Under the pieces are notes generated by a model. It was given only the letters and a program-made list of their open reading frames with translations, made no database searches and was not told the DNA's origin. Below, one piece after another: positions 1 to 6,149 of a stretch of 12,085 bases of DNA. The stretch's first letter is position 1. Every line of letters starts with the position of its first letter. The stretch comes from an uncultured Bacilli bacterium (GTDB lineage Bacteria > Bacillota_I > Bacilli_A > RFN20 > CAG-631): the NCBI GenBank assembly GCA_934202505.1, contig CAKPXW010000045.1:1-12085 (forward strand), in the 5' to 3' direction. The translations under genes and the position numbers were made by a program.

Positions 1-1395
1 AACTAAAACACCATCACGAGATAATTTTCTTCTATCATTAATTACAACATTACCAACATCACCAATTCCAATACCATCAACCATTATTTCATTTGCTTCA
101 ATGTTTTCAATATTTCTAACTAATTCACCATTTTCAAAGGTTGCAACCATGCCATTATCATATACTAAAATATTACTATGTGTATATCCTAAAGATAAAG
201 CAAGTTTAGCATTTTCAACTAATTTTACATAATAGCCACGAACTGGCATATAATATTTGGGCTTAAAAATATTTAATAGGGCTTTTAGATCTTCGCTACC
301 TCCATGCATAGAAGCAATTTCTTTTGAAATATTAAGAACTTGTGCACCTGTCATATATAATTTATCAAGAATTCTTGCAAATGATAATTCAGTACCAGTG
401 TGTGCACCTGATGCAATTACAAAGGCATCTTCTTTAGAAAATTTTAACTTATTTTCTTGATTATTTTGATCAGCTATATTAGATAAAATTTCAAACACTT
501 TATTGCCAAGCTCACTAACTAATATTACACAATCTCTTTCATAAATGTTAGTAGTAAATAGGGCATCAGGTATATTAATTTCTGGAAATTCATGTTTAAT
601 TAATTTTATAGTTTCTTTAGCTTGCTCTGTATATAGAAATACTTTTCTTCTACTACTCATTGCTGCATCTAAAATTTCTTGTACTTGGAAAACTGTTTGA
701 CCATAAATAGATATGAAAATTCTTCCACGAACATCATCCATAATTTGAATAAGTTTATTTAACATACGATTGTTAGGGGCAATAAAACCATTATAAGTAG
801 AGTTATAAGATTCAGATAATAATAGAAAAGTCCCTTTTTTGGCAAGATCATACATTCTACCAACATTTGTATTGTAAGGGAATTTAGCAGAAAAATCTAA
901 AATAAAGTCTCCACTATAGACAATTAAACCATTATTTGTTTCTAATGCATAACCACAAGCATCAGGAACACCATGTGTAACTGCAAAAGTATGTATTGTA
1001 AACCCATTAACTTCAAAATCGGCATCACTGCCTACAGGATGAAATTTTACATTATTAATTTTCTTTTTAAATCTTTTAGCAGTATGCATTAATGATAATA
1101 GAGTAAATTTTGTTCCATAAACATGACATTCATCTTGAATTCCTTCAATAATAAATGGTAAAGCACCCATATTTTCATCGTGACCATGTGTTAGGAAAAA
1201 TCCAACAATTTTATTTTTATTATCAAGCAAGTATTGATATCCTGGAAGTATTACATCAATACCAAGTAATGCTTCTTCTGGGTAGCGAAGACCAGCATCA
1301 AATACAAATAATTTTTCATTATAATTTACAACATATAATGATTTACCATTTTCATCTAGCCCACCTAAGGCAAAAACTTTAATTTTTTCTAGCAT
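1..1395 (-). CDS. Ribonuclease J family protein, RNase J2-like, partial (C-terminus beyond window)
   Basis: This is a metallo-beta-lactamase/beta-CASP ribonuclease of the RNase J family, which processes and degrades mRNA and matures rRNA in the cytoplasm. The first 465 codons are visible, starting at ATG 1395 behind an AAAGGAA ribosome site; the family is about 555 residues, so roughly 90 are missing past position 1. Family landmarks are the HGH motif at residues 70-72, THGVPD with H141, SGDF with D163, ASMHGG with H364, and the GDVGNVV..RRKLSRDG segment near the visible end. The metal site is degenerate. The usual HxHxDH reads HGHDEN (E74, N75), and the usual PVHGE reads PVRGY (R386). That resembles the weakly active RNase J2 partner of Bacillus rather than J1. 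It may act mainly as a partner subunit of a catalytic J1 encoded elsewhere. The family call is firm; the J2 assignment is an inference. Confidence 0.9.
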   Translation of the reverse strand, partial: MLEKIKVFALGGLDENGKSLYVVNYNEKLFVFDAGLRYPEEALLGIDVILPGYQYLLDNKNKIVGFFLTHGHDENMGALPFIIEGIQDECHVYGTKFTLLSLMHTAKRFKKKINNVKFHPVGSDADFEVNGFTIHTFAVTHGVPDACGYALETNNGLIVYSGDFILDFSAKFPYNTNVGRMYDLAKKGTFLLLSESYNSTYNGFIAPNNRMLNKLIQIMDDVRGRIFISIYGQTVFQVQEILDAAMSSRRKVFLYTEQAKETIKLIKHEFPEINIPDALFTTNIYERDCVILVSELGNKVFEILSNIADQNNQENKLKFSKEDAFVIASGAHTGTELSFARILDKLYMTGAQVLNISKEIASMHGGSEDLKALLNIFKPKYYMPVRGYYVKLVENAKLALSLGYTHSNILVYDNGMVATFENGELVRNIENIEANEIMVDGIGIGDVGNVVINDRRKLSRDGVLV

Positions 1396-1428
1396 ATAAT
1401 TTCCTTTCAAAAAGTAAACTTTAATTTT

Positions 1429-1457
1429 AGTATATAAGAATTTAGTGATTTATACAA
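1429..1457 (-). promoter_or_regulatory. Putative sigma-A promoter of the RNase J gene
   Basis: On the minus strand a TTGTAT -35 (1452-1457) and a TATACT -10 (1429-1434) are separated by exactly 17 bases and lie about 33 bases upstream of the start codon. The -35 is imperfect. The -35 falls inside the U-rich tail of the preceding gene's likely terminator, so the two genes appear to be separate transcription units. Confidence 0.5.
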
Positions 1458-1483
1458 GAAAAAAGAAAGAATTATCCTTTCTT
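1451..1483 (-). terminator. Putative rho-independent terminator of the DUF3137-like gene
   Basis: On the minus strand AAGAAAG (1483-1477) pairs with CTTTCTT (1469-1463) across a 7-base loop that contains the TAA stop codon, followed by TTTTCTTG. The stem is short and contains few G-C pairs, so this is a moderate call. Confidence 0.45.
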
Positions 1484-2380
1484 CTTTTCTTTATTTAATG
1501 TAGTTAATGAATCTATAAAAGTTAATGCCATAGAAATATCTTTACGATATCCACGTATTAAATCTTCATCAACCTTTTGCTTTGGTTCAAGTTCAGCATA
1601 ATAGTGATTATTATCAATAAACAAAATGATAGTTTTCTTTCTAACAATTGCTGATATTGTTCCTTTTGCTTGCGTTTTTAAATAATATAATCTTTCTAAT
1701 AATCCTTGAATGTCCATAGTTGGTTTATTTTCACCATAGTATACTTCAAAATTGTCTGAATATTTTTTGATTTTTATTGGAAGTATATTAGGAGTATTAG
1801 TAGTCGACATTAATTTTTCTTTAGATAATGATTGTTGAGCTTTTCCTAGAATTTTAACTTCTATTCCACTTTCATTTGTATAAGGAATAACATAAACTCT
1901 TCCAAAGAAGTATTTAACATTGATTTTGGCAAGCTTTTTGGGATTATTCTTTTTAGGTAATTTTTTTGTTGCTGAGTAATTTATAGTAGCACTTTCAATT
2001 GTTTGATTATTATAAGTAAATGAATAATAATCGGTACATAAATAATCTTCAGCTTTATCTGTAGCGACATTAAATGATTCAAAAGTTTCTTTAGTAAAAC
2101 CTTTTTTCTTTGAAAACTTTAAATCAGTTACTAATCCTTCTACAGATGCTTCAATAATAAGTTTTGTTAAGTGATTTGTCATTGGAACATTAACACAAAT
2201 CATAAAAATAAATAAGGCAATTATGGTTCCCATAATATAAGTCATTGACTTACTTAAATCGCCTTTTCCATCTTTAAAATTAAAAATATAAATTAAAATA
2301 AATCCAACAAGGATGATTAAAGCCATTCCTCCATATTGAATAATTTTACTCATTTTACGATATTTTTCAGCTTTTTTCAT
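1472..2380 (-). CDS. DUF3137-like membrane protein of unknown function
   Basis: A 302-residue protein with two predicted membrane helices near the N-terminus (about residues 13-34 and 47-67), followed by a soluble domain of about 230 residues. The order of features resembles DUF3137 proteins: a YYSFTYNNQTIE strand pair, FFGRVYVIPY, then DNFEVYYGENKP, a leucine-rich helix, and a final YYAELEP segment followed by a helix. No enzymatic motif is visible. The lysine-rich N-terminus before the first helix suggests the tail lies inside the cell. The start follows AAAGGAA, and a good promoter lies upstream. It is transcribed toward RNase J but appears to have its own terminator. The function is unknown; the family assignment is from remembered pattern, not a search. 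Confidence 0.75.
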   Translation of the reverse strand: MKKAEKYRKMSKIIQYGGMALIILVGFILIYIFNFKDGKGDLSKSMTYIMGTIIALFIFMICVNVPMTNHLTKLIIEASVEGLVTDLKFSKKKGFTKETFESFNVATDKAEDYLCTDYYSFTYNNQTIESATINYSATKKLPKKNNPKKLAKINVKYFFGRVYVIPYTNESGIEVKILGKAQQSLSKEKLMSTTNTPNILPIKIKKYSDNFEVYYGENKPTMDIQGLLERLYYLKTQAKGTISAIVRKKTIILFIDNNHYYAELEPKQKVDEDLIRGYRKDISMALTFIDSLTTLNKEKKKG

Positions 2381-2424
2381 AAAAATTCCTTTCTAAATAA
2401 AAACAATAATTTTTACTCCTACAT

Positions 2425-2453
2425 ATTATACACTTTATATGTGTTTTTTTTAA
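2425..2453 (-). promoter_or_regulatory. Putative sigma-A promoter of the DUF3137-like gene
   Basis: The minus strand has a perfect TATAAT -10 (2425-2430) and a TTAAAA -35 (2448-2453, four of six consensus bases) with a 17-base spacer. The predicted start near 2418 gives a leader of about 38 bases before ATG 2380. Confidence 0.55.
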
Positions 2454-2626
2454 GTTTTTTTTAAAATTATTTCGAAAAGAATTTATTTTTTTTAAAGGTT
2501 AATTTTTATAATTTGCACCATTTTAAGCTTTACCAAATAAAGTGAAAATATAAGTCTCAGATAATATGCAAATATTAAACTAATAGACGATTTTTTTACG
2601 CTTATGATTAAAGCAATAATCAAATA

Positions 2627-3350
2627 GGAAAAACTATCTCTTTTTCTAAAGATGATAATACAAGTTATACTTACAAATATGATTAAAGAAATTACAAAAT
2701 ATTATTATTGATGATTTAACTTATAAAATCGAATATGGTTTATTTGATACTATTTCTGCTTGTACAACTACTTATAAAAATAAAACCTTTAAAAATACTT
2801 ACTTATATCTTGCTAGTATAAATAATAATGAATGCAAATTATCCTCATTAATTAATAATTAAACATTTTCTATTGATGGAAATAATCAAGAAAGTATTTA
2901 TTATTACTATGACGCTCAATGAATAACAGGATTTAAATATCAAGGAAAATTCTATATTTATTTAAAAGACTTGACTGGAAACATTATAGAAATTTATAAT
3001 GTGTTTGACATTACTGGTGATTTGTATACTGGGTTGTATATTGGATTTAATCTTATATCAAGATTATCTACTATAGGTGGTAACGCTTATAGAAACTCAA
3101 AAATATCATTTGGAGTAATCCAAGCAAGTAAAACAGGAAAGCATATTCAAGATATTATCAAATGGAAGGGAATAAGGTTAAATCAGTTACTCATTATGGA
3201 AAAGGTATTACTCCTAAATATAGAATTGATGTATTGGGCCGCCCACACAATGGACTATTATTACCACATAAGCATAATTTTCTTATGAATAATGGCTTTG
3301 TTGATGATATAAAATATTTATTATGGTTATTACTTGGTAATTGGAGGTAA
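2627..3350 (+). pseudogene. Decayed 3' end of an Rhs/YD-repeat toxin gene
   Basis: Joined across frames, this stretch reads like the end of an Rhs-type protein, the surface or secreted delivery proteins whose variable C-terminus is a toxin. Frame 2 has a YD-repeat fragment, NTSYTYKYD, ending at TAA 2684-2686. Frame 1 continues from 2710 with YYYYDAQ, a TGA at 2920-2922 where the family has glycine (GGA to TGA), then ITGFKYQGKFYIYLKDLTGN, the typical ITGFxYxGxxYYYVKNLQGDI element. Another in-frame TAA lies at 2860-2862. Near 3168 the frame moves again; restoring one G in the GGG run gives a smooth KWKGNKVKSVTHYG. The last segment, to TAA 3348-3350, contains RPHNGLLLPHKH, a His/Pro-rich motif like those of toxin tails. 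No start codon or intact 5' end is present. The Rhs call is fairly strong; the toxin class is not identified. Confidence 0.7.
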
Positions 3351-3354
3351 AATT

Positions 3355-3867
3355 ATGAGCACTTTTATATGGGGAAAAGTTAAATTACATAAAAAAATAA
3401 TTATGAACAACTACCAAAGAGATAACATTTTAGTTTTTTTTAGTAATTTAAAAAATGATTTATTCCAAATTAATCTAGAAGAAAATGAAATATATTTTAA
3501 TATTGCTTGTGGATATAATAAAATGATTGATCCAGCATTTTATAAAATGAATTATTTAAATTGCGATGAAGCATATTTTTCTATTAATGCTATAAAAAAA
3601 GATGATGATATACAATCTTGTCTTAAAAGCCTTTATTTACGTATACTGAATCTTCAAAATGTTATTAAAGAAATTCTTGATAACAAAAATGTTGAAAAAA
3701 TAACATATTTTCATACTGATTCAGGTAATGAAAATTCAATTAATGAATATGAATTAGTTAATTGGAATATAGATGAATTTGCTAATAAATTTTTTGCAGA
3801 AATTATAAACAATAAGGGATTTACTCCGACAATAAAAGTAATTTTTAATAAAACATATAATAATTAA
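3355..3867 (+). CDS. Hypothetical protein, probable immunity protein of the Rhs remnant
   Basis: A 170-residue soluble protein with no family I recognise. It is acidic to neutral and rich in Asn, Ile and Lys, with no signal peptide or membrane segment. ATG 3355 is chosen because GGAGG (3343-3347) sits seven bases upstream; an upstream TTG at 3334 lies ahead of that site and is not a credible start. The SD overlaps the stop codon of the preceding toxin-like frame, leaving four bases between stop and start, which is the usual layout of a toxin followed by its immunity gene. The reading frame is intact although the upstream gene is broken, as expected if immunity is still useful or the toxin decayed first. 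The function is inferred from position only. Confidence 0.65.
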   Translation: MSTFIWGKVKLHKKIIMNNYQRDNILVFFSNLKNDLFQINLEENEIYFNIACGYNKMIDPAFYKMNYLNCDEAYFSINAIKKDDDIQSCLKSLYLRILNLQNVIKEILDNKNVEKITYFHTDSGNENSINEYELVNWNIDEFANKFFAEIINNKGFTPTIKVIFNKTYNN

Positions 3868-3894
3868 AATAGTAACTACATTATACTATTTTAA
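3864..3894 (+). terminator. Inverted repeat at the end of the immunity-like gene, possible terminator
   Basis: TTAAAATAGTA (3864-3874) and TACTATTTTAA (3884-3894) form a perfect 11-base stem with a 9-base loop. The 5' arm includes the TAA stop codon. The run of T lies within the stem and is followed by AAGTCC, so it is not a classical terminator; a weak bidirectional one is possible. Confidence 0.4.
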
Positions 3895-4160
3895 GTCCAA
3901 AACACAAATAAGAAAACTATAATATGTATTTAGTGTAAGATAATTGAATAGTAGTAATGAATTAGAAAATTTATAATTAATGAAAAATAACAAATAAATA
4001 ACATATTACTTTCAAAAGCAAAAACTAGGTAGGTTTACTCAATTGGTAGACTTATCTTTTATTTTTATAATGAGATTTAAATTATTAAATAATCCTCAAT
4101 AATATTTATTTTCTTTTTTTATTTATTCAAATCATTTATAATGTTTAAGGTGATAGAAAA
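3895..4160. other. Gene-poor AT-rich stretch with a tRNA-D-arm-like fragment
   Basis: No coding frame of credible composition is seen. At 4028-4050 a segment reads like the first 25 bases of a tRNA, with CTCAATTGGTAGA matching a D-arm. No anticodon arm, T-arm (GTTCGA) or acceptor 3' strand follows. A perfect TATAAT lies at 4137-4142 just before mnmM but has no good -35. The stretch separates the toxin remnant from the housekeeping run. Confidence 0.35.
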
Positions 4161-4703
4161 ATGGAGAAAATTTTAAAAAAATCACATGACCTTTTTTTAC
4201 AAAAACTAAATAATAAGGATATTGTTGTGGATATGACTATAGGTAATGGAAATGACACATTATTTTTATGTCAAAATTTTTCTTTTGTTTATGGATTTGA
4301 TATTCAACAAATTGCTTTAGATAATACAATGAAACTTTTAGAAGAAAACAATTTACATAATTATAAATTAATTGTAGATTCTCATACAAATATTGACAAT
4401 TATATAAATAGAGAAATAGGAGGCGCTATATTTAATCTTGGTTATTTACCAAATGGTGATAAAAATATCACAACACTTTCTCATTCAACAATAATTGCTC
4501 TTGAAAAAACTTTAAAATTAATTAGAAGAAAAGGAATTATTGTGATTGTTATTTATGATGGACATGTACAAGGTAAAGAAGAAGCAAAAAATATAGAAAA
4601 TTATTTAGCAAACTTAAATCAAAAAGAATATGATGTTTTATTATATAAATATATAAACCAAATTAATAATCCACCATATCTTTATTGTATTTTGAAAAAA
4701 TAG
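4161..4703 (+). CDS. mnmM: tRNA 5-aminomethyl-2-thiouridine methyltransferase MnmM (YtqB family)
   Basis: A class I SAM-dependent methyltransferase of 180 residues. The SAM-binding motif is VVDMTIGNGNDTLFL (residues 22-36), followed by the acidic loop YGFDIQ (44-49). Family signatures are FNLGYLPNGDKNITT (91-105), YDGHVQGKEE (132-141) and the C-terminal INQINNPPYLYCI (165-177). The YtqB/MnmM family methylates nm5s2U at the wobble position 34 of certain tRNAs to mnm5s2U in low-GC Gram-positive bacteria. The start ATG follows AAGGTGAT (4147-4154) with six bases between. It is the first gene of a plus-strand run, and rdgB follows after nine bases, with the rdgB SD overlapping this gene's TAG stop. 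The family call is strong; the precise substrate is taken from the family. Confidence 0.88.
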   Translation: MEKILKKSHDLFLQKLNNKDIVVDMTIGNGNDTLFLCQNFSFVYGFDIQQIALDNTMKLLEENNLHNYKLIVDSHTNIDNYINREIGGAIFNLGYLPNGDKNITTLSHSTIIALEKTLKLIRRKGIIVIVIYDGHVQGKEEAKNIENYLANLNQKEYDVLLYKYINQINNPPYLYCILKK

Positions 4704-4712
4704 GAGGATTTT

Positions 4713-5315
4713 ATGCAAATAGTAGTAGCAAGTAATAATCTTGGAAAGATCAAGGAATATCAGCAATTATTAAAACCGTTTAATATTGATGTTTTAACAA
4801 TGAATGATGTCAATGTACATGGTGAAGCTGATGAAACAGGAGAAACATTTAAAGAAAATTCATTGTTAAAAGCATCGTATGTAAAAAAATATACTAATTT
4901 ACCAATAATTGCCGATGATTCAGGACTAGTTATTGAAAAACTTCCCGATTTACTTGGAGTACATTCTGCTAGATTTTTAGGGCATGAAACGCCATATAAT
5001 ATAAAAAGAGCAAAAATATTAGAACTTTTAGAAGATAAAAACCGTGATGCTTATTTTGAATGTTGCATTACACTATTGAATTATGATGACAAAGTAAATC
5101 AATTTCAAGGGCGTGTTAATGGAAAAATAGCAAATCAAGAAAGTGGCGTTAATGGCTTTGGCTATGATGCAATTTTTATTCCAAATGGATATAGTAAAAC
5201 TTTTGCAGAACTTGATGAAAAAGAAAAAAATTCAATTTCTCATCGAGGAATTGCTGTAAAAAAATTGATAGAATTTTTAAAGGAGAATTATAATGAAAAT
5301 ACTATTAACAAATGA
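4713..5315 (+). CDS. rdgB: XTP/dITP diphosphatase (RdgB/HAM1 family)
   Basis: This 200-residue enzyme removes non-canonical purine nucleotides (XTP, dITP, ITP) by hydrolysing them to monophosphates and pyrophosphate, keeping them out of DNA and RNA. It has the HAM1 hallmarks: SNNLGKIKEY at residues 7-16, the ETGETFKENSLLKA helix (41-54), ADDSGL with the catalytic aspartates (67-72), GVHSARF (82-88), GVNGFGYDAIF, and the C-terminal ELDEKEKNSISHRG. The length is normal for the family. The start follows AGGAGG (4702-4707) with five bases between. The 3' end overlaps surE by 23 bases, which suggests translational coupling. It ends in tandem TGA TGA, the only annotated gene here to use TGA as its stop; this supports TGA being read as stop in this organism. 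Confidence 0.95.
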   Translation: MQIVVASNNLGKIKEYQQLLKPFNIDVLTMNDVNVHGEADETGETFKENSLLKASYVKKYTNLPIIADDSGLVIEKLPDLLGVHSARFLGHETPYNIKRAKILELLEDKNRDAYFECCITLLNYDDKVNQFQGRVNGKIANQESGVNGFGYDAIFIPNGYSKTFAELDEKEKNSISHRGIAVKKLIEFLKENYNENTINK

Positions 5316-6021
5316 TGATGGATATCAAGCACAAGGAATTAATATTTTACGAAAAGAATTAGAAAAAATTGCTGAAGTTATTATGGTTGCACCCTATGAC
5401 ATACAAAGTGGAAAAGGAGCAGCTTTAAATTGCTGGAATGGCAATAAAGTTCATAAAATTGATGAAAAGACTTATGCAGTAGAAGGTACTCCTGTAGATT
5501 GTGTAACCTTTGCTCTTGGCTTTTTAAATACAAAATTTGATTTATTAGTTTCAGGATGCAATGAAGGTTGGAATATATCTTTAGATACAATGTATTCTGG
5601 AACATGTGGAGCCGCTTTTCAAGGGCTTGCTTGTAATTTAAAATGCATTGCCTTTTCAGCTAAAAATATTGAAAATTTTACCCAAATTAATAAATATGTT
5701 TTAGATACATTAAATTATATTTTTGAAAATAAATTATTATCCAAAAAATATTATTTAAATATTAATTTGCCAGATAAAAATGTTGATTATAAAGGTTTAA
5801 TGATTACGCATACCCAAAAGCAAATATTATCATATACTATAAATGAAAAGTTATCACATGATGATGTATATTATTTTACAAGACATGGAAAAATGAGCGT
5901 TGATAAAAAATCTGATTACTATGCAGTGACTAATGGTTTTATATCAATAAGCCCAATGAAACTTACAACTTTTTCAAAAAATGGTTTTCAATCTATTGAA
6001 AGAAAATTAAAAAGAAAGTAA
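5293..6021 (+). CDS. surE: 5'/3'-nucleotidase SurE
   Basis: A 242-residue SurE-family metal-dependent phosphatase that dephosphorylates nucleoside 5'- and 3'-monophosphates. Motifs appear in order: ILLTNDDG with metal ligands D8 and D9, APYDIQSG with S39, EGTPVDCV (64-71), and the long signature SGCNEGWNISLDTMYSGTCGAA (87-108) supplying the asparagine ligand region. Family members often have NxGxNxGxD; here it is NEGWNISLD. The length fits the family. The start lies inside the rdgB 3' end behind AGGAG, so the two genes are probably coupled. The pairing with rdgB places two nucleotide-pool enzymes in one transcript. The last codons contain a promoter-like sequence for the downstream mgtE leader. 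Confidence 0.93.
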   Translation: MKILLTNDDGYQAQGINILRKELEKIAEVIMVAPYDIQSGKGAALNCWNGNKVHKIDEKTYAVEGTPVDCVTFALGFLNTKFDLLVSGCNEGWNISLDTMYSGTCGAAFQGLACNLKCIAFSAKNIENFTQINKYVLDTLNYIFENKLLSKKYYLNINLPDKNVDYKGLMITHTQKQILSYTINEKLSHDDVYYFTRHGKMSVDKKSDYYAVTNGFISISPMKLTTFSKNGFQSIERKLKRK

Positions 6022-6024
6022 AAT
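5996..6024 (+). promoter_or_regulatory. Putative sigma-A promoter for the mgtE leader
   Basis: TTGAAA (5996-6001) and TAAAAT (6019-6024) are separated by exactly 17 bases. Both hexamers match the consensus at five of six positions, and the same pair with the same spacing occurs before rarA. It lies in the last codons of surE and would start RNA near 6031, giving a leader of about 113 bases that contains the whole short ORF at 6051. The local base composition is A-rich, so chance is possible. Confidence 0.5.
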
Positions 6025-6050
6025 AAAAAAAAGAAAGTTGGTGATTAAGA

Positions 6051-6116
6051 ATGGATGCTCCTGAACGAAGTAGACAAAATATAAGTATAATATGGGCATC
6101 TTGTCTTAATTTTTAA
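6051..6116 (+). CDS. Putative 21-residue leader peptide upstream of mgtE
   Basis: A 21-codon frame runs from ATG 6051 to TAA 6114. GGTGAT (6040-6045) sits five bases upstream, the same SD type used by mnmM and ylbD in this window. The peptide begins MDAPERSR and ends IIWASCLNF. The acidic/proline start followed by arginines recalls the Salmonella MgtL leader peptide (acidic and proline codons, then arginines), where such codons destabilise ribosomes at low Mg2+. No homology is claimed; only the composition and the neighbouring Mg2+ transporter are similar. Codons 14-17 (Ile-Trp-Ala-Ser) cover the 5' arm of a hairpin that competes with pairing at the mgtE start. Translation is inferred, not shown. 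The alternative is a non-coding leader. Confidence 0.5.
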   Translation: MDAPERSRQNISIIWASCLNF

Positions 6117-6149
6117 TATGCCCATAGGAATAGGAGAAAATTTATGGGC
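6091..6149 (+). promoter_or_regulatory. Putative RNA switch controlling the mgtE start codon
   Basis: ATGCCCATA (6118-6126) pairs perfectly over nine bases with TATGGGCAT (6091-6099) inside the leader ORF. Its GCCCATA part (6120-6126) can instead pair over seven bases, plus one G-U, with TATGGGC (6143-6149), which contains the mgtE ATG. The SD AGGAG (6132-6136) would then lie in the 16-base loop. The two pairings exclude each other. There is no T-run after the first hairpin, so it is not a terminator. A third possible stem, AGACAA (6072-6077) with TTGTCT (6101-6106), encloses the upstream arm. The layout suggests translational control of mgtE. Confidence 0.55.

Noticed and set aside
1155..1382. 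Plus-strand 75-residue frame
   Set aside because: It is antisense to the RNase J coding sequence, with low-complexity His/Gln/Tyr content and no SD.
2920..2922. TGA read as tryptophan (genetic code 4)
   Set aside because: The Rhs family has glycine here, all tryptophans in intact genes are TGG, and rdgB ends with tandem TGA codons.
2971..3288. An intact 105-residue gene
   Set aside because: It starts with TTG without an SD, and its content is the continuation of the decayed Rhs frame, ending out of frame after a one-base deletion.
4028..4100. A functional tRNA gene
   Set aside because: Only a D-arm-like part is present; there is no anticodon arm, T-arm or acceptor 3' strand.
6086..6091. 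TATAAT as the -10 of an mgtE promoter
   Set aside because: No acceptable -35 lies 16-18 bases upstream, whereas 5996-6024 offers two good hexamers at 17 bases. It remains the main alternative to the switch model.
6022..6143. M-box (ykoK) Mg2+ riboswitch before mgtE
   Set aside because: The leader is only about 113 bases and lacks the conserved M-box core elements I would expect; the visible structure is a simple competing-hairpin design.
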